DNA of 64,000 nucleotides from Echinostoma caproni (GCA_900618425.1 UZAN01039822.1:21106-85105); one strand, 5' to 3'; positions 12,700 through 26,223 are shown, numbered from the stretch's first letter. Made by a program: numbers and translations. Notes: generated from the sequence alone by a model not told the origin.

Positions 12700-14667
12700 G
12701 CTATTAGTTGTGATAATTTGTTTGTCAATCATCCTCATTGATACGGCTAAGCGTATTACACCAGATGCAAAGTATTAGAGGCATACGTTCGATACAGCAT
12801 AAACTTGACAACCACTGACTCATACGGCCACTTTAAGAGGAACCACTAACCCACATTTATTGATGGTCATTTTAAGCTTCGACCTTGAATTTGTCTGTTT
12901 ATTCGCGTTTCCTATGGTTACCAACTGTGAATCACTCAATACGGCAACATTCACTTATGCTCAGTTGTAATAACTATAAAGTTCTGAAATTTAAGGTACC
13001 AAGTAAGATGGAAGAAAGTAAAAAATACGAGAACAAGAATTAGGTTCCTGTTCGCAATTGTATTTTTGTGGTAACGCCCTAACTGGTGAAAAAACATCTC
13101 TCTAACTGACCTACTCTATTTTGCCGTTCTAGCGCTTATTTCCACGCAAAAAGCTAGTTTAAAGTAGTTTTGAAAGTGGAAATATATTACAGTTCAGAAT
13201 GCACACTAGTCCTGATGTGATTAAATGAGTTCATTTAACTGCGCAAGACAGAACACAAACAAATGTTATATCCGAGAGTTGTTTGAGGTCAGTTCAGAAC
13301 AGCTCAAGTTGAATGAGGTTTTCCACAGATTGTGAATTTCATGATACATTGAGTAATAAATCGTGGTTAACATGACATTTTTAGTACTGTATCTACATGG
13401 AATCGGTGCACTGAATGTCTGTACCTCAGTTTTGCGGTCACTATCACATTTGCTCGAAGGTCAAGTGTTTGACAGCCAATACCGCGACCTCACCTCTTCT
13501 CCTTTCTTGATCTCAATCGGACTAACCTTTGATTGACCGTCGCCTCATTTTTGGAAAACTGGTTCCTAATATGATAATTATTGAATATGATAACAGAAAA
13601 ATAAATAATGGTGGTATCACTTTAAGTATCTAACTATATGACTTTTTCTATCTACTGTGGCGTGATAACTGTTGTTCTGATCATTCCAAATTTATCTTAT
13701 TTTCGATCTAAAAATTGAATTGAATGCCTAAGCCTTTCTGTTTTAGAGCATTCAAGTGATTTCAATATTGACTAGATAATTTAGTTGTGCCACTACTGAA
13801 GAAATTGTGTGAAAATCAATGGAAGTAATCTCTTCGTATTTCTGAGCTGCACAAGTCTGAGAGCATTTCGAATCCCTGATATAATAAATAATTTACTAAT
13901 GCCTCTGTTTAACGTGCTTGCAGTTATTGTGGTAATCAAGGAACCTGTTACTTCTTCTGACTTAAATAATGTTTCATCAATGGGAATTTTATTCTATTTT
14001 CCACGGCTTACTAATGTTCCAGTTCCATTTTGAACAGCCTGAAGCGTATTTCTATCATGTACTGATTTTCGTTCCTTTCTTCTTGCTACCCACTTTGTCA
14101 AACAATAAATTAATACAGAACACAATTTCAGGCGAACAATTGTTTTCAATAACTTATAATCATGCTATTACACTATATGAGTGAATAAAACCAAGGGATT
14201 GGGAGGATGAAACTAAATTAGTAAACGAACGACGGGTGAAAAGGTAGGTGCCCTGAACTCAAGTAACTTAAAGATGTGTTAACTTTAAAACTTTGGGTAA
14301 TATTTGCTAATTTCCATTCTAGCTTAATGGATACTGGTAGAGAATTGTTTCATTTCAGTTCGGTTAGCCACTAGTGTATCACAGTAGTGGTGGTTTCTGG
14401 AGAAAAATGCAAATCTTCGACCACGTGAAAGTTTCATGAGGTATTGTGCAAAGCATAAAATCAAATAATGCTGGGACAAGGCCGCGTTTACCTAATCTTG
14501 TATGACAAATGATCACTCAGTCCTTTGTCTTCGATGATTAGGGTGCAATCAGAAGTGGTTCATTTTTCGTAATACTGATGGCCATTACATTTTTTCAATC
14601 ATGATATGAAAGTTCTGTTTAGGTTTGTTCATCCATTTTTATTTCAAATTTTCCCTCTGTATATCAG
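12700..14667. other. Unassigned, probably RhoGAP intron
   Basis: No coding exon recognised. The stretch ends at the acceptor TATATCAG that opens the first recognised RhoGAP exon. That exon starts in mid-codon, so an upstream exon must exist and this stretch is most simply intronic. Short ORFs at 13809-14184 have no motif. Confidence 0.5.
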
Positions 14668-14962
14668 AAAGTGTGGCACACAACACGCTCTGCAGGAACT
14701 TGCAGAAGAGTACGATGAAGCCGCCCCCGAACCTATACTTGATCCGAACCATCACAACGTCCACCTTGTCGCTGGTCTGCTCAAATACTACTTACGAGAA
14801 CTGCCCGAACCGGTTATCCCCTTTCGATTCTATGACCGACTGAAGTCAACAGGATTTCGTATTGCGGATGGTCAAGACTTGACACCGTTAATCGACATCT
14901 TGGAATCGTTACCCGCACCCAACTATCATCTGCTTCAGTATTTGTGTCAATTCCTATACGAA
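14668..14962 (+). CDS. RhoGAP-domain protein, exon with middle of the GAP domain
   Basis: First recognised exon of a Rho GTPase-activating protein, which speeds GTP hydrolysis on Rho/Rac/Cdc42 at membranes and the cytoskeleton. The acceptor AG is at 14666-14667 and the donor GTAAGT starts at 14963. One base completes a codon split with an unseen upstream exon, then 98 codons run to an exact codon end. The translation holds the hallmark LLKYYLRELPEPVIP: the Lys (residue 39 of the joined fragment) and LRELPEP match the block that lines the GTPase-binding face in RhoGAP domains, and LLQYLCQFLYE matches the later helix. Between helices is an acidic insert (EEYDEAAPEP). The arginine finger (G-[IV]-[FY]-R) precedes this part and is not in this exon. 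The 144-codon open frame runs past both splice sites, so its ends are not the protein ends. Confidence 0.85.
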
Positions 14963-15745
14963 GTAAGTATGTATGGAAGCTACCGTTTGGTGGTGAATGT
15001 AACTTTAGTACGAGGTGGAGCTAGCACACAAAATCGATAAGCTGTCCTGTCTAGACTCCATTGATCCGGCCGTGCTGCAGTGCTTCTAAGGGGAAATGAG
15101 GATACTTCTGGTGAATTTCTCTCGTTTTAGAACGCATTAGTAACGCATACACATGGGATGGGATTTATTCTCTAGACCTGTTTGTATAGTGCGCACGTCA
15201 TCAATACTGCGCTGCATAGCTAGGATCGGAAGGAATGCCTAATCTATGAGGACAGGAGCTTTTGTTGCGACTCACTTGTTTTATATTGTCCTGCTCTCTG
15301 AAAATGGTTGTCCGATAAAGAAATCACCAGTTCTAATGATGGCATGTGAACAAAATCCGTGAGTACATTAGAAGGATGGAGTACAGGATATATATGCACA
15401 TGTTTGAATGGCAGATAACTGAATGTTGTAAAAGTTATTACTTATGTACGTTTCTCAAGTCTAAAATTGCAATCAAACTGGTTCACACTAAAGTTCTGGG
15501 CTAATAATGAACATAATGGACACTTTCATATGATTGTGTCAAAGATGAGTTCAATTCGATGTGAATCGTGTATACAGTCGTTTGGTAGCGCAGATCAGCT
15601 GTGTTCAGTTGTCTTCAAACCCGGTCTGATTGTGTAAGAGAAAATAGGCATGGATGCGGTACACGACCGGTGTTGAAAGTCCCATAATGCGGGCAGTTAG
15701 ATTCTACATTTGTTCATATTATTTATCGTGGAGTTTGTAGAACCA

Positions 15746-15749
15746 NNNN
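15746..15749. other. Undetermined bases (NNNN)
   Basis: Four N bases within the RhoGAP intron; a sequencing or assembly ambiguity, not a biological feature. Similar small gaps are at 3685-3687, 28282 and 53685. Confidence 0.95.
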
Positions 15750-18700
15750 CCAAACAAAAACCGCCAGGATTCAACATCACATAGGTCACAAGACCTGGTG
15801 TGTAGATGGAGGAAGAGGCAATATTTGCTTGACTGAGAATATACTCATATAGTACTTTATGTTTCATAGGTATGTGGAAAATGATCTTCGAGTCCACTCA
15901 GTTAGGGGGTTTGCATTTGTGACTTACCCAACTGATTGAATTTCTCACCAAAGGCACAAAATTTAAAGTAAGAATCCCATCTGCTACACTGTATAATTGT
16001 GTGTAGCACTCAGTAAAAATGCATCATTCTGTTACAGGACCATTTGCATTACAATGAAAATAGCAAATAATCCGGTTAAGCCAAATAGTTTAATTTTGTT
16101 TCACGATCAAACGCCATAAAATTACCGTGATACACACAAAGCAGGATTTACTGTCATCCATTGGGTACTTTCGAGATCCTCCATCCACCACTATTTGTCA
16201 CACAAAAGCTATACACAACTCTGCAATGTCTGGTTAATCCTGGCAATAGTGCTTGACAGTTGAAATTTATGTCGTTTAGGTCAATAGATTTGAAGTTAAC
16301 CCAGGTGGTATCTGGGTTCTTGGCCCCAAGGAGAGCCTCGTGTTTTGACACGAATAATAGAACTTCGCGTACGCGGTTCCATCCAAAGGTCACTGGTGAG
16401 TCGAGATCAAATAGGACACTCTCTATTCCTGACATTTATTCTACCAACAGCTCCATCAAAGAACAACCTTGTCTAACTTAACTGTATAATGAAATAATTG
16501 TTTTGTGCCGGGGGGGGAGGCAATCGACCAACAACAACCTATGTGATCCATTTGATATTCTATTCTCAGGGTATGTTCCTGACAGAATCTAAAGGTCATC
16601 ATGATGGTTAGATATTGTCATGGAGCTAGTCTAAATAGATCAGTCTGTACAGCAACCGAGGTTTAGGACGTCCTCGGCCGGTATTACCCCATGTTTACGA
16701 ATTCGTTTGCACTCACATTGGCGAATTATTTGACTAGTAGGTTAAACCTCCACGTTGGGCTACTTCCTGTTAAGTAGGTTTCCTGCTACATAGCCAAAAC
16801 CCCTAACATTTGTACACTTTATGATGGTGCCGTTTAGGAATTTGGTCAACAATAATGAATAGAGAGGCAGGTCTATCTATTTATCTAGTCTCTGGATTTA
16901 TATTCATATGTATTTATTATACAACAAGTAGTATCCAAAATACTTGCAAACGGTCCCTGCAAATACTCGCCGGATTTAGCAGTTCTGACCGCTTGTCAGG
17001 CATGCAAATACGGTAAACGTTTGTTAGTTCATTCCTATGCCTGTACTTGGGAGATTTATTTGGCGATACGAATGAGATATTTGTGTTCAGTATGTGCATA
17101 CAGAAAGAGAGAGTGCGAAAAAGAGGTTCAACGAAATCTCCCTTCGCAATCCGGCCTTGTTATGCTCCCTTGTCGAGTGTATTTGTTTGTTTCGCTCATA
17201 CCTCTGATACCTTTGGTTGTTTTGGCCTACTGAACTTTTATTTGTACAACTAACAATATTGTAACAATATACGGATTGTGCACATGTCTAGGTGTTAACA
17301 TCAATAGTCAACGTGAACGTGGTTCACTTAAAAAATAACTAAATGTTCATTGAGTTGATCAATGAGAAAGAGGCACATTGAGATAAGTTATTGTGTAACC
17401 GATGAGTGCAGTCTTGGAGTATATTGTGGGCCAAAACTAAACACAGACCGTAGCAGCTGAATAGTCCCACAGAACGCATGACAAGAAGACAAAAATAGAA
17501 AAAATATGTACAACTAATTGTAATTAGGGATTTAATACTGTAACGAGAAAGTAATTCGAACATTCCAAACATATATCTTCATACATTTCCGCACACCGAG
17601 GCTTCGGAACCTTCCACAACCTTAACCTCATTTTCTTCCTATTGTCTACCAAACAAAATCCTGTTTTCTGTCAATGTTGCTATGGTTATAATTAATCATC
17701 TGCAAGATAATCGATCAAAAAATCTGAATCCTAAACGCTTCGTTGTCTTCCTTCGACGTGCGTCATACATTTTTACCTGATTTGAATTCTGACAATAAAA
17801 TCAAATTTGAATTGCCCTTATGGAAATCTATTCTCATGAATCCAACTACTCACAGCTTCTCAAAAAGGGAACAGACAGTGTTGGGACTGTACAATGACGA
17901 AATCCAAGTAAAATTATGCCCCTAACAAAAATACTTTTTCCATGTTATTTTTGAATGTACCTTCTATGATCCAGTGGTAGAGGGACATGGATCAGTCGTT
18001 TAAATCATAAGAATTTTGGCACAACCATTTCTTGTTCAGACACAAATAACAGTAAAAGGTTATGCTCAAATCAAAGGTCAAAATGAACTGCTCACAGCAC
18101 ATATATACAACGGTAACTAAAATACACCTCGGTTACGCACTTCACATCTAAATCTATCGATTGAGTCAGTCAACAACACTCGTATTGACAGAATTGCACG
18201 TTTGGGCATTTGGGTGATTGACAGTTCCCAAACAGGCCAGCGGGTCACATACGCTGAGAGGAAGAAATCACATTCCAGTCCACTCCATCGGGACCGGTGG
18301 ATCACGTGAGATGCATAGTATCCAGGCTAGCATGGAGAGCTTAAAAGTAAGAATATGCTAGCGATTCCCGCCGTGTGGGAACCCATGTTTGTTTTGATGA
18401 AGTTTGGAGGGCCTTGGAATTAGAAGAGCTTTAAAATAAATAAATGTGATATTGTAACACTTAAACACACACGGACTTTTGTTGGCTAACCATAAATTCA
18501 AATGGTATCCATAAGCAGGAATGATGCCAATTGTAAGATTGTTAAAAATACGAAACCTTAACTCTTTATCTTCAAGAAGTACAAATGCGTCTAATGTATA
18601 ATTCAATTTTTCTTATGAATTGTGCGTGTTGATAATCATATTTGATCAGCTCCTATCCCAACAATGGTTTGATTTCAACAAATTTTCTGATATCGCCATG

Positions 18701-18984
18701 GCTCTGGTTGTTGTGTCTAAAACAAGTATATAGATAAGGTGAAAATTTCAATTAAAAATTTGTACAACCGAGCAAATTATAAAATATGATTTCTTTATTC
18801 TAAGGCCAGAAAAGTTTTGTAGTATCTTAACCTGACTTACCGAACTCACTTCAACGAGTGGCCGAGAGGATAGATGTTTTCCTTCGCTGATAAAGGACAA
18901 GTAAGGGAGCATTTTGGTAACTGTTTAACTTTATCGTTGTTTTTTGGAATTCCGTCAGCCGGGACATGTATCGCCCATGCCATC

Positions 18985-19345
18985 AAATAGATTTGCTTGG
19001 TGCGCGATGTTTGCCGAGGAGAGCAGTGGATAGAAAAATGTCAAAGGTATTCAAATAGCTGGCACGAGGGTATGCAAACCCTAACTGGGAGACTTGCTCA
19101 CATAGTTCACGGTAAACGTCTTGGATGAGAAAATCAAGACCAGCGTAATCAATGGTTAGAGACACTGAGCCACTGGCAGTGCCATTCGTACATCTACTGA
19201 TTACCACTACAATCCATATGTTCTCTTTGACTCTGCTCTATGCATTCCAATCGTCCTTATGCCCTTTTGTCCAAGTGGGCAGCCTAAAGAAAGCAATCAA
19301 AACTGTCGCAAGAAAGTGCATGGTTTTTGGTTGTAAAAGCTGACG
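18985..19345 (+). mobile_element. RTE-type LINE 3' end (copy 3), inside the RhoGAP intron
   Basis: Frameshifted remnants of the same RTE C-terminus are seen: RRAMFAEESSG, then WHEGMQTLTGRLAH, then NQWLETLSHWQ, followed by the shared tail with the CAAGTGGGCAGCC box and ending in TTTTTGGTTGTAAAAGCTGA. The copy begins in the middle of the segment that copy 2 reads as RYVMFTKTGSG, so it is more strongly 5'-truncated. It sits in the first visible RhoGAP intron in the same orientation as the gene. Confidence 0.7.
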
Positions 19346-22232
19346 GAACTATTGCTTTGGGCAATGGTTCAACAATTAAATGGGCCTATGTTGTTCATGA
19401 TTTTTCTTCCAGGTGATAATTTCTGAGAGGACCTTCCTTATTCAATATTTTTGTTTTAACTTTCACCAATTTATATAGTTTCACTGTAGTCGAACACGAT
19501 CAAACTCCGATGATGAGGAGAGTAACATCGGTTTTTAACATAGTGACATATTCCTTTACAAAAGAAAAAATGCTCAACCAAACACGCTCTATTCGTAGGA
19601 ATTCATTATGCAACAAAAAAGGGAAGCAAAATTTTGGCATGTATATTGCGTGAAGTAACTTCCGGCATATATACTCGCAGCAATTTGAACATAGTCATGC
19701 ACTGCGGCCTTTCAACATGATTTAATGTGACCTCCAAGAGCATTTGTTTCCAACATGACCGGGTCTTTCAATAAATCAGCGATGATTTCTCGCTCATCGG
19801 ATTGCATTTCACATTTACCAAAATTTGAAACGGCTTCCCAAAAAATAAATATGCTTTAGTTTTTAGAAAGAGGAACAGCATTGTACTTGGAGAATTTCAC
19901 CGACGTAAGGGTTTGCTCAGGAACTAGTTATCACATACACTTGGCAAACTCGTCGGCTAATCTTTACTTAACCGATATTTCCGTTTAATATTGGGCTATG
20001 GTTCTAGTGTTTTTCTTACATTGAACGGGAAAATTCATTTTTTTTTCTTTCCATCTGCTCTTGATAGAGGACATTTATTCTTTCCTTACCGAAATCTGAT
20101 TGGCAAGTATTAATGACAGTACACCACATGTGGCTCACTTCGCTCACATTCACTTGTTCAGTTACCTGTCTCGCGTCCACCGCCGATCATTTGAAGTCTA
20201 TTTATGTACTTTTGTAATTATTTTCGGGAGGAACTTTAAAGTTATAACGGTTTTGTACTAAACGTATAAATCATGTCAGGATGAGAACGCAGTTGGATCC
20301 GTGGCGGATTGAAATGCTGTGAAAAGAGAAAGTCGCTGTAATAAGTCGTTGCTGATACCATCCACAATAGGACTAGTGTTCACAGCTTCCTGCTGAGGAC
20401 TGTTAGGAATGTGTACAAAATTCACGCTGACACACGCTTATGGTGTTTCCTTCCCAGTCCTGGAGAGATCACCATCTATCCGCAGTGTCAGTTGCATATT
20501 TACTGTACGGTCGTTTTCTGTCCGAGGTTTATGTACTTTAAACACACTAAGGTTATGAGGGGGAAAACAAAATATATCATTGGGTTTAGAATGAAATTGT
20601 ACTTGACTGTTGTTCATGAAAGTACAAGCGCTTCAGTCCACTTCTGTTCTGCATAAAACAGTTTTTTGAAAAAGCCTCCTCGACAGAGTCAAACATTATT
20701 CTTATGCCACTTACACCCACACATATTTAATTAAGCAGCAGGTACGATAATACTAGGTAAAAGCTAAGCTTTCTGGTCGGTTTTACTTGCTCTACAATTT
20801 CTTAAATCGGACTCGGGATTGCAAACTTTGTCTGAACCTGGCCCAAGATGAAAAGGAGAGCTAACCTGCCGGATACATATTTCATTCCAATGAGATCTAA
20901 ACATCGGTATACGGGGGTAGCTTAGTAATTAGAAGTGTTTTAATGCTTTAGTTCGCATATCATTTGCACTTTCAGTAAATTTGCAAAATATATGTCATCT
21001 GCTTTTCGCGTTATGGTTCTAGTAAACCTATTTGGGTCGTTTTGCTCTATATCTATAGCTAATGAGCACAAACGATGATTGTTATTATGAGGTACAACTG
21101 TTTTAGAGCACACGATGTAGGTGAGCAGATGTTTTCGGTGAATTCCTTTTCAAGCCTTTACAATCACATTTATATGAAACCATTTCAACAGGGTCAAACA
21201 CAAAGGCGGATGAGTTTGTTTTTTCTCAATAAAGTAAATAGAAGCTCTTGACACTCATATTCTGAAACGGGTAACTCTTAGAAAACCGGGATTAGTCATA
21301 ATGCAATATCCTTTACCCTACGGTCCTAAATGTGGTTATCTCACAGCAGACAGACTAATACGCTCTCCACTTGAAGAGGATATCACATTTTAATCAAAAT
21401 CCCGTCGCATACCGTGCCGGCACCAATGTAAACCCCAACATTTTCAGTCAAAGGCAGAGCTGTGAAATACTTGTGCTTAGCTATTTTTTCTTCCCTCTAT
21501 ATTAATCGCTATCATAAATTGTTTACAATGCAGTAGATGTCAAAATAATTTAAGGTACTTCCTATAGGAAACAATAGACGGAGTACAATAGAAATGATCA
21601 CGGTGCTTCCTAATCGGGTCAGCTGATTAAATTGTGAATAGAAGAGGTAATCAAACAATCAAATGATGTCTGAAAAAACCAATAGCATGCGCATCCAACC
21701 GCTTTTTCAGCGACATTATTCGCATTTTTTCATTAACGGTCGGTAACTTCAAACTGTGGTGATGAAGTTTGATGATACAAACTTGGATCACGTGAAGTTA
21801 ATTTTCCCACATTCGGAATCCCGCAAAATTTCGCCGAAGTATGTAATTTCGAAGAATTTCATTACTGCTTGGTTAAATGCTTCAATATTTCTGGATCAAG
21901 GCTCCAATATGTAAATTGCTCATACCTTCCCACCAAATTGAAAACGACTATGCCTGATCGTTTAGAGACGTTGCGCAGAGTCGTTTGGGTATTGGTAGAG
22001 TTCTGTGGATCTATGTTGAAGACAAATCCAGATCACCTAATAAAAGAATCAGTCAGTATTTAAAACTGTCGTGCTGATCAAACGGTTTTCCAACGGAAGG
22101 AAATAATTTCTCTTATTCTTTCATCTTATGAATTTCGCAGATGGGTAGACAGATGTCATGACTTACCAAATGAATTAGTTAATGTTTGCGTTTCTATAAT
22201 GTTAGTCTTATTTATATCTCCCTTGAGTACAG

Positions 22233-22737
22233 GTTGCACAACATGAAGCTTCCAACCGCATGTCGATTGAGAATCTCGCCAGTGTTTTCGCCCCAAACAT
22301 ACTTCGTCAAGCTGACGGAGATTTGGATGTCGAGATGGCTGTTTCATCCATCTTGAATCTGACAATTACCGAGTTCATTCGCCAACACGAACACCTATTC
22401 CGGCTTGAATTGGTGCCGCTACAACAGTTGCAGGCCACCATTCCAGTTCATCCGAGCTCCCACATATCTAGAACACGAAGTCGTCACACAATCAGCTCAT
22501 CCGACCAGTTTTCACTGAAGGATGCTCCATCCACCTATCCGGACGTGCTGCAACCGACATTTAAAGTTGAAAAAGACCTGGCTTTGATTGATACAAATAT
22601 GAAGGGGAAGACACTATCGCGACCTGTCGCCAGGGAAGAGAACTCTAGTTCTCTAGAATATGATGATCAATCAGATCGATGGGAACTTCAAAATGGACCC
22701 TCGGTACAGCTTAATCACGTTTCGCCGTCAATCATTC
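22233..22737 (+). CDS. RhoGAP-domain protein, exon with end of the GAP domain and start of the linker
   Basis: Second recognised exon. The acceptor CTTGAGTACAG ends at 22232 and the donor GTAAGT begins at 22738. It starts exactly on a codon, matching the end of the previous exon. The joined reading VAQHEASNRMSIENLASVFA, followed by PNILRQ, is the classic late RhoGAP block; the Asn of APNIL (residue 120 of the joined fragment) corresponds to the conserved Asn that contacts the GTPase. The domain closes with the TITEFIRQHEHLF helix. After that the sequence turns hydrophilic and Ser/Pro-rich (SSHISRTRSRHTISSSDQFS), a linker likely to carry phosphorylation sites. The exon ends one base into a codon. 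The apparent ATG at 22260 is internal (Met of RMSIEN) and not a start. The block resembles ARHGAP22/24/25 more than other RhoGAP groups, though that assignment is by eye. Confidence 0.87.
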
Positions 22738-24970
22738 GTAAGTATCATAACTCTACAAATGATAATATAGAGAAACCGATATTTAGAACTCATCTTCTTC
22801 ATCCGCTTCCAAGGCCCTAGCGAAGATCGCGGTGAACTGTCTTTGTATTCTGGATCTATTGTGTATTTTTATTATGTATGACGAATCTATGAATCCTAAA
22901 TCGATAGCTAAAATTAGGGATATATTTGAACAACAATGTTTCCATGCAGTTTGTTGTGTCTCGTGAGATTTGCACTGAACGGGTAAAATATACGGTACTC
23001 TGAGGTTGAATTCGTGCACTTTCCCACCGGTTGTCACTGGGTGCCACTTTGGCTCAAGCTGAATGTTTCGAACTTCAGGATGGCAGATAAATAATCTCCC
23101 ATGTGGACACAAACCATCAGGTGATCATAGAGTCACCATGAATTGTTATGCATCGATCCTCAACTCTCCGATCCTCACACATCCGTTTACACAGGCTTGC
23201 CATTGCAGATGCGATTAGCATTTTTCTTTCGCACCTGTCGTAGGTACAGATAAAAGTCGTCCAAGATCTCCATACAGGCCGGTCAAACGTCGACTTCTCG
23301 TACCCCAACAGCTCAGATCTTACTGACTAACATGTGGGGGCGTAACTCACCCTAATCCCTCCACAAACATGTACCCAATCCGAACGACAACTTTGTTCCC
23401 TTACCTTTTACGTTGTCTATCTTATTGCTTTTCTTCAAGTTTACGTAAAGAGCTTTCATGCTTATACTATTTATATCCCAGCCATATACCAGCATTTGTC
23501 TAATTTGACCTGGACTGGATTGATCATTTCAAGTTTTGCCCTTCATCGGTTCTTTTATAACTTCTGCCGGAGATTATCATTTGACATTTACAACCTTATA
23601 CCTCGTAATCTCACCTCCTCCAGGAATTTTAATCTGAGCTATTCAGAAGATAACCGGTCGGAGCACATCGCGATAGAAAAACTTCATTACGGCAACATGA
23701 AAATCAATAACTTTTGAAAGGACATTGGTTGATTATAATTATTGATCTAATATCTTATTTCTTCCCTGACGTTAACCCTATCGGTTGCATAAAATGTGCT
23801 TCGTTATTGAATCAGTGATTCACACCGTGCGTGTACTCATGGGTTTGCTGTGTTACCTGTAGTTGAGAGATCTACGCTTACTCGGCATTAAAAAAGCAAG
23901 CGTCTATCTTTCACACACGTAGACGCACATCAGTAAACGAACGAACTGATTTTTCTCTTCGATTGCTCATCGCACACCAAAAAGCCATTTTTTCTCACGG
24001 CCTGAAGCACGGGACCGGTCCTTAATATTGCTCTCACCACTCTTGCTACCCGAAGTCGGTAGTTCCTCCCCGTATAGTCAGCTTCCATGGCGATCAAACT
24101 GGACCCAAAACACACAGTGGCATTCTCAATTGGGTTGCAAATCAACGAATCAGACCACATGAGAGCAATTGTCAAGCTGCCGAATACTTATGCCTGGCCC
24201 TTGTGAAACAGTGAACAACAATGTTAGCCATGCATGAAAACACGAGTTCATGACACCGGTTCCCTCTGTCAGAGCCTTGAGCATGATAAACTAGCATTAG
24301 TCTTAATAGTCTGAAAATTGCAATGCACTTCAATGTGCATAGGTACTCTTTAAAGATACTTTAGACTTGGCCGTGTAAGTTATCGGTCTAATTGCGTTCT
24401 TGAGATATTTGGCGTTGCTGCATTTATTTACTTTAGAAACTATCTGACCCTATATCATTCTATTGTTTTGTCTTCGGGGACCGTGCGTCTTCTCAACGTC
24501 TTTGTAACATTAGTTTACATGAATTTGTTAGTTCTTTCTTGACTCTGCATTTGTCATTCCAATCTTCTTTTTAACTGTTCATTCAAACAAGCAACCAAAA
24601 GACAGCAAACCACCGCACGAAGGTGCACAATTAACTCTTGTTTAAACTGGAACCGGTTGCTTGATCCGAACTGCACCCCATTACCTTTTAAAGTTGTTTT
24701 GTGAATTATATTAGCACCATCGATTTATTGTAAACTTTTATATTTGAGTTTTTTCGAGAGAATAAAGGTTACTTTGACAGCGACATGCTAGTCATAACTT
24801 TTTGACGTTCATTTTACCACTCAGCTGCGTTTGAAATGTGTTTTGAGTTAAGTTGAATTGTGATTTGTTAATATTATCAATAATACTTTTAGTATTGTAT
24901 TCCAAACTGATGTTATTTTCTGTCTTATGCAACACTAACTAAAAAAGAACGTTTTTTCTATCTTCTACAG
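22738..24970 (+). other. RhoGAP intron of about 2.2 kb
   Basis: Bounded by GTAAGT at 22738 and the acceptor TATCTTCTACAG ending at 24970. The flanking phases fit (one base before, two bases after). It contains an RTE 3' tail at 24495-24655. Minus-strand ORFs at 22783-23308 and 23930-24175 have no recognised domain. Confidence 0.75.
24495..24655 (+). mobile_element. RTE-type LINE 3' tail (copy 4), inside the RhoGAP intron
   Basis: Only the 3' untranslated end is present: the TTTACATGAATTTG segment, TTTGTCATTCCAATCTTC, CAAGCAACCAAAAGACAG, and a degraded terminal AGGTGCACAATTAACTCTTG. The order and wording match the tails of copies 2, 3 and 5. It is in + orientation, like the host gene. Confidence 0.55.
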
Positions 24971-25917
24971 CTGTACAGAATCGCGCTATACCGCCTGCTC
25001 AGGTAACTTCACTCCATCTTTCCACCCCACGTTCGGAGCGTTCTTGTTTGAGGCGTATGACACAACCTGTGCTGAGTGACTATGATTGTGAGGATAGCTA
25101 TTCCACCCCCACAACAAATACTCTATCCTCCGAAGTGATTGACTCTACTGGCGGTTCCGGATCACTGCGACTATTTACTAGAGATAAACATTTGCAATCT
25201 TCTGGTTTTATAAGTTGTTTTGATTGCCCTATAAATCGCACATTTTCTGTTGGCACGCGATCGCCGCAGTCCAGTTCAAAATTAAACGGCTCTGAACGGT
25301 CTGAAAGACGCCCCAAACTGCCTTCTCTTTGGATTCAGGGTCAAAAAGATCGCATTCACCGTACATCTTCATGTAACGGTTATTCCACCTTACCACGCCG
25401 AGATAATTTAATGCTTCATAGAGAGGCGAAACGTGACGATGTTCATCGTGACCCGGACGCTGTGGATGCCGAGGTGCCACCAAAACCACCTCCGTTCTCG
25501 GTGACATCTAATGACACTGGTATACTTACCACATCAACAGCATCCGACGCTTGCCAGACTTCACCGCTTCCTCGACCGAGTCCCCCGACAAATTATACTA
25601 CAACGGTTTTATGGCATTCGCAATCCACTCATGAATTTGACGCTCCTAGTCGTTTACGTCCCGATGACCAGATTCGTTATTGGCGTGCTCTGGCGGTGAG
25701 TTCACGAGCCGATGCTGCTAGCCAGCGGGCACGGGCGCAGGCTATGGTCGGTGAACTCAATCGAGTCCGGTGTGATCTGAACATGGCTGAATTGGAGATC
25801 GGGCTGTTGCGACAGCGACTAGCTGCTGCTGAGGCTGAACTTCGACATCACTACCGGTTAGGTTTGGTTCCCACTTCCACTCAGCCTGTGTGGACGGAGA
25901 ATTGGAATTCCCGATAG
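24971..25917 (+). CDS. RhoGAP-domain protein, last exon with coiled coil and stop
   Basis: Last exon, opening with two bases that complete the split codon, then 25 codons before the ATG at 25048 (internal, not a start), ending at TAG 25915-25917. The joined fragment has 581 residues. Most of the exon is a low-complexity linker rich in Ser, Thr and Pro with a proline stretch AEVPPKPPPF that could bind an SH3 domain. From about residue 498 (DDQIRYWRALAV) to about 563 runs an Ala/Arg/Leu-rich helix (MVGELNRVRCDLNMAELEIG, LLRQRLAAAEAELRHHYRL) with heptad-like leucine spacing: a C-terminal coiled coil. In the FilGAP group (ARHGAP22/24/25) such a coil follows RhoGAP and mediates dimer or filamin contacts; that role here is inferred. 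CAGGTAACT at 25011 resembles a donor, but coding continues through it. Confidence 0.83.
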
Positions 25918-26175
25918 TTATGTCAACAGCGTCACAGTTACATACATGATGGAACCCCACACGTACACAGGAGATGTTATCGGGATCCGAATCTTTCACT
26001 TGACCGTCTTTCAATGAATTCTCCTCTTCCGCTCAAAACGGCTCATAAAATGCAGAACCCATCACTATCACGGACCGTCGTTTATGGAAAGAAACTGATG
26101 ATCGCACCAGAAAGAATCAACAAAGGGAAATTTTTAATAGAAAACGTGTACAGATCAGTGTGATTTTCCCGTCTC

Positions 26176-26223
<48 letters not shown>

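Larger units (their letters stand above)
14963..22232 (+). other. RhoGAP intron of about 7.3 kb
   Basis: Bounded by GTAAGT at 14963 and the acceptor CTTGAGTACAG ending at 22232. The exon before ends in phase 0 and the next starts in phase 0, so no exon is required between. It holds an RTE LINE fragment (18985-19345) and four undetermined bases at 15746-15749. Minus-strand ORFs at 16154-16435 and a short open stretch ending near 15930 before a GTAAGT have no recognisable domain. The rest shows nothing I can identify. Confidence 0.75.

Noticed and set aside
25098..25507. Minus-strand ORFs opposite the last RhoGAP exon
   Set aside because: They are shadows of a well-supported + strand coding exon.
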